Positions 20,201-31,000 of a stretch of 64,000 bases of DNA are shown here, piece by piece. Source of the stretch: Isochrysis galbana (taxonomy: Eukaryota > Haptophyta > Isochrysidales > Isochrysidaceae); contig CM030932.1 of assembly GCA_018136815.1 (NCBI GenBank), forward strand, positions 7,331,628 through 7,395,627, read 5' to 3'. The notes under the pieces were generated by a model, which was not told where the DNA came from, ran no database searches, and saw only the letters and a program-made list of their open reading frames with translations. Position numbers and translations under genes: made by a program. Position 1 is the first letter of the stretch. Each line of letters begins with the position of its first letter.

Positions 20201-21517
20201 CGCGCTTACCTCTTACGAAAGATCAGGAGCAGCACAACACAGATGAAGAGAGCACTTAGATACCCCCAGCAGCGCACATTGGGTAGCACTTCATGTGTGA
20301 TGACGTCGTCGGTGAGAGTGACCTGCGTGTGCAGGGGTTGGCTGTGGACCAAGGCGCGGGCGGAGCACGTTGCCCAGCCACTTTGCCGGGCGATGGACGT
20401 GCGCGCACCGTCGTTTGCGGCACCCCCAGCACGAGAAGCACGACGCCCGCAACAATACTAATCATTCCCACAACGTCGCGCTTGCGTAACGGCTCCTTGA
20501 GGCAACAGGTGGCTAAGAAGCCGTTCATTAGCACCCCGACCGATCCGACCGGCGCCACAATGGCGGCTGGCGCAAAACCATAGGCTATCAGGTTGCCAAC
20601 CTCGCCACTCGCAGTGAGTACGATGCCCAACCACCAGAGTGGCAGCTTAACGTAGGGTTGGCGTGGCCGCTTCTCCACCGGGTCCCAATTCCGATTGTGA
20701 GACACCTTGGTGACGGACAGTGCAATGGCGACGACCTGGCGAGGAGAGGTGGGGAGCATGGGCACTTGCGAAAGCTGCGGCGCCGCCGCGCGCCAGTGCT
20801 CGCATCGTTGTCCGCGTGCGAACAGCCATGGCTAGTCCAGCACAAGGCGCTCTTCCTGCAGGCATGTGCTAGATTATCCCACGGGCTCTGTGTATATACC
20901 GGTTCAACACTGTCAGCGGGGAGCCCCCACATGTGCGCGCGCGAGCATGGCAGTAGCGAGTGCATTCGGCAGCCCGCTCGTGCTCACTCCATTCAAAGGC
21001 TGTCTGAGGTGTGGGGGCGCTCACGAGCAAGCAGCCGCGGCCTGCGGGCACGTGACGCAGTCCATATGGACGTCCTCCCAAGTGCCCCGCCCCCCCTCCC
21101 AACCTTTCAACTGTGAGCGCCGCATGCATCACACATGTTTGCCTCCTGTGTGACGACGACCATGTGTGCGAGGGGAGTGAAGGCGGCGGGGACTGGGGAG
21201 GGGGCGGAGGGGAGGCACACGAAGGCTCATCAGCCAGTGCCCCCATCCCCCTCCCCCCTCCCTGCACAATCCACCCGTCGACGGGGGCGGCTTGGCGCCA
21301 AAGTGTGCCCCGACCGTGTACACGAGGGCGGATGGGGGGTCCGACACGCGGATAAGGGGGTGGTGCGTGTGCGAGGGGGAGGAATAGAGAGGCACGGAGG
21401 GCCACAGGTGGGGGAGAGCCTCACGATATCAGCGATGACGGAGAGGGAGACTCCGATGACGAGCTTGGAGTCAAAGGCGACGGCCGCGTCGGCGGGGCAC
21501 GAGCCAACTGAGGCCAT
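17297..21517 (-). CDS. NIPA-family magnesium transporter with long C-terminal tail
   Basis: Seven minus-strand exons keep phase: 21517-21425, 20735-20409, 20322-20210, 19861-19328, 19203-19023, 18793-18023 and 17875-17297, giving about 865 residues. Family landmarks in order are: a first helix KLVIGVSLSVIADI; WWLGIVLTASGEVGNLIAYG then FAPAAIVAPVGSVGVLMNG; KEPLRKRDVVGM; VLLVLGVP; YLNAAMMLFGNSVVVPLYY; and FACMTPMTGAMFGAGCA then GVYLVGG. NIPA proteins are Mg2+ carriers or channels of plasma and endosomal membranes. Exon 4 inserts a Pro/Ala-rich loop of over 80 residues with PPSAPPSAPP. After the last helix about 430 hydrophilic residues follow, Ser/Arg-rich with acidic patches, far longer than usual. 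The intron at 17876-18022 is a multiple of 3 and open, so it may be retained. The frame before 19861 and the first exon rest on splice logic only. Confidence 0.85.
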
Positions 21518-22860
21518 TCTGTCTGCCGCTGTACCCCCGGCGCCCCGCGGCCGGCGCGCGCGGGGGGAGGGGGGGGGGGAAGGGAGAGGCCAGGAGGGAG
21601 AGGGGGGGGGGAGGCGCGTGCGGCCGGCGGCGTTGAGGGGGAGAGAGAGAGAGACTGTGAGTGCGAGAGAGAGGGGGGTGGGAGAGAGGGAGATGCGCCC
21701 GCGGTAGGGTGAAAGAAGACGGGGGGAGAGAGAGCGGGAGGAGAGGAAGGGGTGGGGTGGTGGGAGACGGTAAAAGGGGACACCGTAGTCCGGGGAGTAC
21801 TCCTTCACTTCTCTCTTCTCTTCTTTGGCCGTTTCCTTTGGGTGTGAGAGAGGGTTCCCGCTGTGTGCGGTGCTCTTTGTGTGCCATCGCTCGCGTGAAG
21901 AGAGAGAGAAGGCCAGGCAGAGGAGGCGGATNNNNNNNNNNNNNNNNNNNNNNNNNNNNNNNNNNNNNNNNNNNNNNNNNNNNNNNNNNNNNNNNNNNNN
22001 NNNNNNNNNNNNNNNNNNNNNNNNNNNNNNNGTAGAGGGACTCGTGTTTTCGTAATAACTACACGCGCGTTTCGAGAAGAAGATCGTCCCTGGATACGGA
22101 GTGCCAACCTCGAGAAAGATCCGCGCGACGCGAGGAGAGAGAGAGAGAGAGGGAGAGCGAGACACCGCGAGGGAGAGGGGGGCGGGGGGTAGTAAAGCTT
22201 TCGCGTGCATTCATTGAAGTACAATCGAGCGACTCCGACCCCAGATCCATCCCCGCCCCCCGCCCCCCCCCCCTCGCTCTCTCTCTCTCTCTCGCCTCTG
22301 AGCCCCCGATCAAAATCTTCCGACTCTCACCGAGTTTGAGCTAACCATGGGTTGGGGGGGGAAAGAGATCCCCTCTCCCCCCCCCCCCCGCCCCTCCCCC
22401 CCCGCCCCCCGCCGGCGCGTCTCCCCCCCCCCCGCCCCACTCCCCCCGCTTGCGCGCGCTCCGACAGACGAGAGAGAAAGAGACGGAGAGAGAGGAAAGG
22501 AAACTGAGAGAGAGAAGGCGGGGGCGAGGGAGAGCAGCGAGCGGCTCTCTCTGACGGTTCAAATCGTCTTCTCACCCACGGGAGGACCCCCCCCCCCCCC
22601 CCCCCCCAGCCCCTTGTTTCTTTTGTTGGGACAGAAGGAGACGACGAGGAAGGCGGCGGCCTCGCGAGGCGCCGAGGGGGGGGGGGGGGGGGGGGCGGGG
22701 CATGCAGGGGAAGGCAGAGGACCATCTGAAGGGGGCCGGGGGCTCGACGCACCAAAAGAAAACCCCTCTCTGCGCGCCTCCCCGAGGGAGAGGGAGGCGC
22801 GCGCCGGATAGCTGCTCGGCAACTCGGCAAGAACTCTTTTTTACACCGGGGCACCGGGGA
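21518..22860. other. Low-complexity region around an assembly gap
   Basis: GA-rich tracts (21540-21790, 22125-22190 and 22470-22520), CT-rich tracts (22255-22300), poly-C and poly-G runs (about 22375-22435, 22590-22610 and 22678-22697). The long frames here are compositional. The stretch just upstream of 21517 is the likely leader of the NIPA-type gene. Confidence 0.6.
21932..22031. other. Assembly gap (100 N)
   Basis: Exactly 100 N, a conventional scaffold gap of unknown true size, between purine-rich repeats. Confidence 0.99.
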
Positions 22861-23180
22861 TAGGGCGGTCAAACACTATTTTAACTTCTAAGGGTATGAA
22901 AATGAAAAAGTCAGGATTGAGGGAAAACACCAAAGTAAAGCGGTACTCGTAGACACCCCGGAAAACACCCATCTAGCACATATTCGATGCCCTTTGGGTC
23001 CCAAACCCCCTGGAGCCCCCACAAAGAACAAAGAAGCCTAACCCTAACGTACCCTAACCCAAAAAACCCACGGCGGCAAAACAGAAAACAGGCCTAAATA
23101 CCATATCTCGGAGGGCCCAAATTCAAAACGACGCCGGGCGCGATGGCGCGATAATGCGAGATGCGAGCCCGTTCTTGTGC
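22861..23180 (+). repeat. Second copy of the TIR-element left end
   Basis: It starts TAGGGCGGTCAAACA and follows the same path as 13435-13720: a T-rich segment, AACTAGCACATAT/ATCTAGCACATAT, a GGGTCC block, CAACAA or CACAAAGAACAAAG, and CGGGCGCG. No matching right end was found, and the 202-bp repeat is absent. Confidence 0.55.
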
Positions 23181-23399
23181 ATCAGCCCGGTGTCCGGCAT
23201 AGGACTGGGATGAACACCCTCCGACCCTCCGAAAAGGCCTAACATGTTTAAGGGTGTTAGTCGATTTCAGCTAATGTGGGTGTAAGGTGTTAGGGGAAAC
23301 AGCGAACGTGTTAGGAAGGTGTTTGTGCAAATTTCACGGGTGTTAACACTGTTTGGGGTGTTAACATGTTAACATACATCATACATACGAACACACTCA

Positions 23400-23476
23400 C
23401 CTCTATATCTATATCTATATCTATATCTATATCTATGTCTATATCTATATATCTATATCTATATCTATATATATCT
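23400..23476. repeat. CTATAT microsatellite
   Basis: About twelve units of TATATC/CTATAT with two interruptions, ending in TATATATATCTC. Confidence 0.95.
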
Positions 23477-23514
23477 CTTCCCCGCCCGCGGGGAGCGGGG
23501 AACGCGCGTGAGGG

Positions 23515-23690
23515 ACGAGGGGTGGGCGCTAAGACTGTGAATAGGTTTGATTCAGAGCTATGATGATAGACCCTAATAGTCCACTTCAGCTATCATCATA
23601 GATAGTAATAGTGCCGGCAGCTAATATCATAGATAGTAATAGCGTCCTTCCTCAACCTATTATTCTTATTATCAGTATTATGCAGATAAT
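23515..23690 (+). repeat. Hairpin-rich repeat flanking the gypsy array (left copy)
   Basis: It contains GCTAAGACTGTGAATAG, ATCATCATAGATAGTAATAG and CTAATATCATAGATAGTAATAG-type blocks. The same blocks occur in the same order on the opposite strand at 46140-46290, on the other side of the retrotransposon array. Looks like a MITE or solo repeat. Confidence 0.6.
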
Positions 23691-23822
23691 AGGGGGTATC
23701 AAAAAAGTCGCGGCGCCCGATACCGATACTGATACTACTACAATATACAATATAATGAATACGAATACAACACATTTTGCACTTTGTAGGTAGGTGTCTT
23801 CTGATGTGTCTATCTATGTGTG

Positions 23823-25010
23823 TGTCGCATTCATCCCAGATGATGCGATTTCCAGGCTCTTGATTCCAGGTCCTTCGCCGTGCGGCCACACGGTGAAGCT
23901 CAGGTACATCTAGGTTGGTAGGGTTCGTCCCTAGCGATCTAGAATTCGAGTTCTTGTTTCGTTCCTTCTAGCCTGTTTGTCAGGTCTAGATTCCAGGTTT
24001 CCTCCTTTCGGGTAATCTTGACCCAAAGGAGCCAGGTCGCCTGTCACTCGCTGCGCGCTTGTCTCAGGCTCTCAGGTTACCTTGTGAAGGCTTGTTTAGC
24101 TTCTTGCAAGGCTTGTTGTTTCTTGTTGGGTTCCGGTTCTTTCTTGGGACTTGCTAACTTTCGTTGTCGTCCAGGCCTGTTCGTCGTAGGTTTTGTTTAG
24201 CCTGGTTAGGGTTTCGTTGTCTTCCAGCGTTTGGCGTTCGTCTTGGCGTTCGGAAATTTCCTCTCACATTCCCTAGGTCCGCTACCCTTGGCTTGTAGGT
24301 CCTTGCTTCTTTCTTCTCGGTCAAGGTTTTGGCGAGCGAGTCGGTTGCTCTAGCCGCTCGAGATTTGAGGTTTAATTTGCCATCTCCCCTTGGAGATCGG
24401 TGTAGGTTCGCTTCCTAGGTGAGGGAATCTTTCCCCTTGATGCAAGCTACATGCAAGCCTTGGCCCCTTTGGTGTTTCTTCCCCTTGGTTGCTACTCAGG
24501 GTTGTTCGTTAGAAGCGTCTAGAAGGTTCACGCTCAACGGCAAGATTTCCTCTGTCGTGAAGACATCTCGTTGCGATCTGTATCCAAAGTGATCGCCGTG
24601 GTCGCGCGACATGACGCTCCCCTTCGGACTCTCCGCTACGTGGGAAGTTACAACGGAGACACGCTCCGGCCGTCGCTGCGGAGTCTCTCTCTCTCTCTCG
24701 CTCTCTCTCTCCGTCTCTCGCGACGTGTTTGAGTTATCGGTGATTTGGGGTCGCGGTTGCTTGATAATTTGCTTGGTTTGGGTGAATGATTCCGGTGTGT
24801 TTGTGAGTCGGTGTATCCTGTTGTTCTCAGGCTCTTTGTCCGTCGTTGTTCGCTGCGTCGCTGCACTCAAGCAGCCTAGGCTCCCTCCCTGAGGGAAGAG
24901 TTCTTTGTAGGTCTAACAATCTCTTAAAACCCAACACACTAGGGCCGCTAGGAGCGCCTCGCCGCCCCACAGTCCTTCGTTCGCCGTTCGTTCCCTGTCC
25001 ATACACCCGA
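23823..25010 (+). repeat. 5' LTR plus leader, copy 1
   Basis: It begins TGTCGCATTCATCCCAG. The same 1188 bases precede gag at 32419-33605 and 44360-45547, with single-base differences (for example GGCTTGTTGTTTC versus GGCTTGTGTTTC in copy 2). The LTR probably ends near 24945, in CCCAACACA. The exact end cannot be set, because the third copy also runs on into gag, and I found no clear TGG-type primer-binding site. A TC-rich tract lies near 24690-24720. Confidence 0.75.
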
Positions 25011-27728
25011 ATGGGGTTGCCCGACCCAGTCCAGAATTTCATTCACCCGACTCCCGGTGGGGAGGAGGGGCAAAGCGCCGCGCTAGCCGCCGGTGCCGCT
25101 CGCGACGGAGTGGCTCAGAGCCCTCCGGTAGCGCTCGACTCGACAAGCACGAAATCTAAGCTCGCGTCCTCGGCCGCAGAGGAGGAACCTCTCAGGGAAC
25201 CTTCTCTGCCCGCTGCAGCTTCTGTTCCCGTTGGATGTCCGAGTGATCCCACGGCCTCTGAGGCTGCACCAGTGGCACCCATCACTCCGGCTGCTATCTC
25301 CACGACTGGCTCCGATCAGCTCGTGGCGGATGGCGAGTCTTGGTCCGCTGCCCTCGGCACCCACCGGGTGCAATCACAGCGGGCCATGGTGGAGCATGAC
25401 CCTCTCCCGCATGAAGCCAACTTCAGCGTCGCTGAGTTGGCCCATGAGGTGGAGGAGGGTCCCCTCCCTCTGATTCAATTTGACCCGCCTCCTCACCTTC
25501 GAGATGATGAGTCTGAGGTGGGTGAAGCTGAGGTGATCAGCTTCCGAAGCCCCGCCTACCGGGACTATGCCCCGCCGTCATCAAAAGGGGTCCTTGATCA
25601 AGAGATCACCCCGATCGAGACGGCCGCGGCGCGTCAGGATGCGGAAATGGCAAGGCTTCAGGCGGAGACCAACACCCTAAAAGGGGCTGTGGAGCGCCTA
25701 CACTCATCCCTTGCCGCGGCAGAGGCGAGGGAGGGGCTTCTCCGGGATCAAGTTGAAGCAGGGTTCAAAGCCCTGACTCAGCTACTCCAAGCCCGCCAAG
25801 AGCCCGCTTCAAGTCCGTCGATGGATCGGACCGAGGCGGCTGCGGATTCTGCTAGGCCGGTTCAGAGGGGACCACCCATGGGCGAGCCTCCTGCTCTAGA
25901 CCCAAAGGGCCACAGCTCTCCGGCTTCTAGGGTTCCACGGTCGGCGTACCCGACCTCTAAATCGGAATCCCGCCGCCAGGACCAAAGCCCTTACCGGGGC
26001 CCGACCCCGATGGTGCCACTTCGCCACCCTCGTGACCCCTGCCTCGCGGTGGGGATGGATGAGCGAGAGGCAGTTGTAAGCGAGTGGAAAAATCTCCTCG
26101 CCCTGCCTTCACGCGATCTGGCCGCCCTTTACCGCGACTCCGACGAGCACGAGCTCATCCACACCATTTTGAAGAGCAACCTCTCCCTGGCGGGCAACGT
26201 TTGGCATTGCCGAATTTTCATGGAGGAGGACCACTTGCTCAAATGGGTGCGTAGCCGCTTCTCAGCCGAGCAAACCCTTCACCATCAGGTCAGGATGGGC
26301 AAAGAGCTTTCGGAGCTCCGCTTCCCAAAGGCCCTCGCCTCCGATAACGTTCAAACCGCGGCGACAGCCTGGAACGAATTTCGGCTAACTCTCATCAAGC
26401 CGTTGGAGCGGGCACTAGCGCTCGGCTGCGATCATCGCGAAATATTTACCTCCCTCCTCGCGGCAGCCGGAGCCAATTCCAGCGGCAATTCTCGCATCTT
26501 CGCCTTCCTCCTCGATCTAGTGGAGGACCGCGCCCTCGCTCTCAATCCTGTCCTCGCTGCTGACGTCCTTCTTCGCAAATGCGACGGGACCTTCGCAAAC
26601 GGGGCCGATGGTTTCGCGAAAGACTCGGCGTCGATGGAGTGGGACCGCATGAGGGAGCGCGAGGCTGGCGCTGATCTATGTGAGCTCAGCAAGAATTTGG
26701 TTCGCGCCTACATCCGCAAGCTTGGCGATTCCGCGGTTGACTCCACCAACGTGTGGGATCATCCAAACATGGCCCATGAGATCAACCAGAGGTTCGAAGA
26801 AATCATCCGGAACGATAAGGTTGATCCTCAGCGCGGCGTCGATAATGCTATTAAATTTGCGGAGGTGCTCGCGGAGACTCGTTTCCGCGTAGAGAACCAC
26901 GAGCTAGGTCGGTCGGCGCTCTCGTGCGTCAACCTCTGCCAACGGTACCTCAGCCCTTACGAGCAGGCTCGGGTGAAGCGTCATCAATCCCGGCCCTCGA
27001 CGAAGCAAACCGTGGCTAGCGTACGCACTAAAGCCTCAGGCGAGGCAAAGAACGAGACTTCCTCGTCCCAGAAGACCGCTTCGACCACGGACATGGTTGC
27101 CGCCGTGCAGGCGGCCGTCCAAGCTACCGTGGCGGAAGCTCTTCGCGGACAGGGACATTCGCCTGCTTCGAAGCCTGATTATCGGGCTGCTGCACCGCCG
27201 GCAAGTTACCACTCCAACTCACCGTTGCCGGCTATACTGACCGATCCACCGGGTCGAAAGGGAGGCTCGTCTCGGCCGCCCAGCCGTCGCTGCGATCCTC
27301 CGGCGAACGGCCAAGGGCTACCGCCCGATTTGGGCGTATCCCGGTGGACGCCCGAGCTTTGGAATCGGGCCCGAGCCCGCTTCTGGGCCGTAGCAGGCTA
27401 TGCCAAGCACCCAAGGGTCTCGGCGGCGCTAGCAAAGTGCCGACCGGCCGATAATTCAATGGAAACTCCACGAACGGACGATATCAATAGGGGAATCACC
27501 GAATGGACGAACGAAAACGGCTGTGCCTTCTGCGCTTTCCGACCTCAAGCTCCTCCTGGCACTCCATCCAGCGAAGCCTGGAAATATGGCACGGGAGACG
27601 GTGCTCACAACCCCGTCATCTGTCAGCCATATATCCGCTTTCTGTGTGAGGCTGGCTGCGGAGAGTGCGGATCGGACGAGCACATTCATAAGCTTCTTCG
27701 CTCGATGGTCCGGGTTAAGCCTCAGTAG
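25011..27728 (+). CDS. gag: Gag polyprotein, copy 1
   Basis: ATG 25011 begins MGLPDPVQNF; about 905 residues end at TAG 27726-27728. The open frame extends upstream to 24846 without an ATG, so the ATG is preferred. An N-terminal third rich in Ser/Pro/Glu carries FRSPAYRDYA near residue 176, followed by a coiled coil (about 210-255, with LHSSL and LLRDQV). The middle (about 340-660) is mostly helical and should be the capsid. A Lys/Ser-rich linker then leads to a Cys/His-rich end (from about 830: CAFCAF, CQPYIRFLCEAGCGECG, HIHK). That is not the classic CX2CX4HX4C knuckle but could bind zinc and RNA. It forms the particle that packages the element RNA. Confidence 0.85.
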   Translation: MGLPDPVQNFIHPTPGGEEGQSAALAAGAARDGVAQSPPVALDSTSTKSKLASSAAEEEPLREPSLPAAASVPVGCPSDPTASEAAPVAPITPAAISTTGSDQLVADGESWSAALGTHRVQSQRAMVEHDPLPHEANFSVAELAHEVEEGPLPLIQFDPPPHLRDDESEVGEAEVISFRSPAYRDYAPPSSKGVLDQEITPIETAAARQDAEMARLQAETNTLKGAVERLHSSLAAAEAREGLLRDQVEAGFKALTQLLQARQEPASSPSMDRTEAAADSARPVQRGPPMGEPPALDPKGHSSPASRVPRSAYPTSKSESRRQDQSPYRGPTPMVPLRHPRDPCLAVGMDEREAVVSEWKNLLALPSRDLAALYRDSDEHELIHTILKSNLSLAGNVWHCRIFMEEDHLLKWVRSRFSAEQTLHHQVRMGKELSELRFPKALASDNVQTAATAWNEFRLTLIKPLERALALGCDHREIFTSLLAAAGANSSGNSRIFAFLLDLVEDRALALNPVLAADVLLRKCDGTFANGADGFAKDSASMEWDRMREREAGADLCELSKNLVRAYIRKLGDSAVDSTNVWDHPNMAHEINQRFEEIIRNDKVDPQRGVDNAIKFAEVLAETRFRVENHELGRSALSCVNLCQRYLSPYEQARVKRHQSRPSTKQTVASVRTKASGEAKNETSSSQKTASTTDMVAAVQAAVQATVAEALRGQGHSPASKPDYRAAAPPASYHSNSPLPAILTDPPGRKGGSSRPPSRRCDPPANGQGLPPDLGVSRWTPELWNRARARFWAVAGYAKHPRVSAALAKCRPADNSMETPRTDDINRGITEWTNENGCAFCAFRPQAPPGTPSSEAWKYGTGDGAHNPVICQPYIRFLCEAGCGECGSDEHIHKLLRSMVRVKPQ

Positions 27729-28064
27729 GGGTCCGGCGGGGTCCCCGTCCTTCAAACCCTGGCGGAGAACATCGCGGGCGGTGGGCCTGAACGCCACCAC
27801 CACCATCCCGATCCGATCCCTACGCCGCTTGGGGAGAAGAGCTGTCGACGCGGCGATTCTCCCCCTGTCTCTAGCTCTATTCAGTCCTCGACGGTGGGAG
27901 CCGCCTCGCCGGCTGAAGCCCCCGCCGAACGGCCATCTCGGAAGCCGGAGTCGACACTTGACCCGGGCTCCTGGAAACAGGTTTGCCCCGGAGATAGTCG
28001 CGACCCGACTCTCCGAAATTCGTGTACGTCTACAAGTTCTTCTATTACTCCGCACGCTATTAGG

Positions 28065-31000
28065 ATGTTAGGGGCCGATTCTCGCTCGCTGCCCCTCTTG
28101 GAATCTATTTCTACGGATACTATGCTGTCTTCGGTTTCTTCTAATTCTCCTAGGTCTTTCGACGCATCTTCATCCCTGGATTCATCCCCCGACGGCCCTG
28201 CCCAAGGGGGTGGGCTAGGTGGATCCGACGCGTCTTCGGTCTCTTCGTTTCGTAAACAGTCAGTTGTAAAGCCCTCGAGGGCTGTCGACTCGGTATCATC
28301 TTCTGCTCTAGGTTCTATGGATAGGTCCGACGTGGCCGCTGCCGCGTCCGAAAACGTTGTTGCTGCTTTACCTGTTTCTGCTCTTTCCCGGCGGGACCCC
28401 ACTGGAGACCTCTCTCCCAAGGGCCATAGCCGGAGCCGCTCTGCGGACGAATTGTCGTTGTCTACCGTAGGTTCTCGTGCAGTGGAGGCGGAGACTTGTG
28501 CCTCCTCCTCACCTCTCTCCCCGGTTCGTTATATTTCTCCGTCATCGTGTTCATTCTCTCGTCTCGAAGTTGCACCTGTTCTCGTTTCTGACCTGGTTCC
28601 CGACCCGGAAGGGTCGGCTTCCGGAGTCAATGAAGATGAAGGTTCCAAGGGAGCTGCGGCTTTCCGCGCTCACGCCGTGGCCACCCCAGACTCGGGAGAC
28701 GCAGGGGCCGTCGATTACGATCTCTCGTCGCGCCCCACACGGACGCCGGCGTCTCCTCTTTCTCTCGGCTCTCCGGAGGATCCCTGTTCCAGGGATCGCC
28801 CGCCGGAGCCAACCCCCTTCAGGTCTAGCCCACCGAAACTTCAGGGCGACGACCCCCTCCCCCTGAATTCTACTGCCGAGGCCATCCACCGGATCGCCGT
28901 GGTTGGTTGTTCCTCGGCCGCCAAGTCTACTGAAGCTGCCCGCGCCCCTACGCGCGAGCTCCAAATGTTAGCCGCCTCCCGTGCCCGGGCTAGCGGTTCC
29001 TCCGTCATCTTGCCCCGCCATCTCGCCGAAGCTGCTCTAGCCTTGCGGCGGCCGCACGCGAGCACTCATTCATCACCCTCTACCGTACTGCCGACGCATT
29101 TTGACGAGCTTTGCGCTGAGTTAGCGGCGATCCACGACGCCGTGACGTTCGACGCGGCCGAGGGGATTCCTCCACCCCGCGTTCTAGTCGTCGGTGAAGC
29201 TAGCGGGGTCGTGTCTTCGATGTTCCTACTCGCCGGAGCGCACGTCGCGACGTGCGATCTACGACCGTCGGAGATCGACTACATTCCCCACTTCTGCGGA
29301 GATGCTCTTCACATTCAAAACCTCGGTTGGGACCTCGTGGTCGCGCATCCGCCGTGCACGTATTTGTCGGAGGTGAGTTGCCAGTGGCTCGATCGGGAGC
29401 CGGGACGACGCCAGGCTCTCGAATCCGCCGCTAGAGTCTTCCTCGCCATGGCAAGCGCCAACGCGCCTTTCGTTGCCGTCGAAAATCCTCGAATGCACGC
29501 GGAAGCCTCCGCCTTAGTCGGGGGGTTGCGACCGCGGCAGTTTGTGCAGCCGTGGCAGCACGGCACGGGCCATCAAAAAGCAACTGGCCTGTACCTGACG
29601 GCTTCACTCCCGCCCCTGCAGCCTTCGAAGATTGTCGAGGGACGTCTATCCGCGATGGCGGATCTATCGCCGTCGCCCCACCGTGGCGCCCTTCGCAGCC
29701 GCACCTATGTGGGCATTGCCGGTGCAATGGCGGCCCAGTGGATGCCGGTCTTGCGCCGTTATGCGCGCGAAGCCAAGGCGTCGCGTTCGCTCGACTTCAC
29801 GGTGGACTGGGCAATTTCCCAAGCCGCTGCCAGCTTGAGAGAACGCCCTTCGCTTTGCTCGACCGGCTTCGAACTGGCTGAGCCGAGGACGGCTCTGGCT
29901 CGCTTCATGGAGGGGGGAGGCGAGGCAGCTTCTAGCTCTCACCTCACGCCTCCCAGCGGTACGCTAGTGTCCGATTCGGTAGTCGTGATCTCAGACGCGG
30001 GCCCCGTTGCCGATGCGTCTCGCCTGCTCCATCGGAAGGACTCGGAAACCAACGCATCGCAAGACGGGACCGTGGCGGAAGTGGACTGCTTCACGCCGTG
30101 GGAGTGGCCCATAAGGGACCGCTCTACAACGCCAGGCCCTCCAAACACGGTGAAGAAGCGCCGCAGCAAGTGGCAGGTCTTCGATCGTGATGTAATTTCG
30201 GGGGTCCATCGGTGGCAGGATGTCACGCCTTCCATCGCCCAAGAAATCGCTGAGCAAGCGGCAGCTGCGGAGCCGTCGGAACCTTCCATCTTGTCTCGAC
30301 TGGGCTCCCAAGGCATCAATGCACTATCTCCGAGCGCCTCCTTCACGGCTGGCGACGAGGGAGTGGCCGAACTGACCAATTCGTTCGTAGCCGAAAGGCC
30401 ACTCGAAACCTGGGATGTCGGGCCCGACTCGGGAGAAGATGACACGCCCGAGATGCCAGAACACCGGAGCATGCAGACCCTCGAGACCAAGCCCTCCGAC
30501 GCCGCCGAAGGAGAGGGTACTCCACGGGCACTGTGTTGCGATGGGGCTGCCGCTAGGGGTCTCAGTGCGGCTGGTTTTTCCGAGTTGTCGAAGCTTCCGA
30601 AGACAGACTTGCAGAAGTCCCTGGAGAAGGAATGGTCACGCCAAATGGATCAACCTCGGCATCCGACGGACCGTCGAGGCTAGGCTATGATGGCGTGCCT
30701 AACCCCTCTAGTTCGGCAAAGGCATCCCCATACTCTTCAATACCATTCGTGCCGCAGACGGTAGCCGCCGCTATCGAGCGAGTGCCCCACGTCGATGAAT
30801 CTTCTCCGTCCAGGCCAGCCTCCAATCCAACCACCCCGTCACCCGGAGCCGGAACCTCGCTTCCAGTAGAATCTATCGCGGACACGCCGCCGCCGCTCTA
30901 CCCTCGTCACTGCCTCTATGTCCGCGATCTCGTGGTCTGCCGTGCCGATGGCGACCGCGCAGCTCAAGGTTCGTTCTCCCGGACGTTGCTCTCACGGTGA

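Noticed and set aside
21230-22210. 326-codon minus-strand frame spanning the N gap
   Set aside because: It reads through 100 N and pyrimidine repeats; only its end (21517-21425) is a real exon of the NIPA-type gene.
23036-23062. Telomere-like CCTAACCCTAACGTACCCTAACCC
   Set aside because: Only about three CCCTAA-type units inside a dispersed repeat; too short to call an interstitial telomere.
27523-28071. 182-codon frame bridging gag and pol as a separate gene
   Set aside because: Starts inside gag with no ATG context and has Arg/Leu/Pro composition typical of an alternative frame; kept only as a note on the gag-pol junction.
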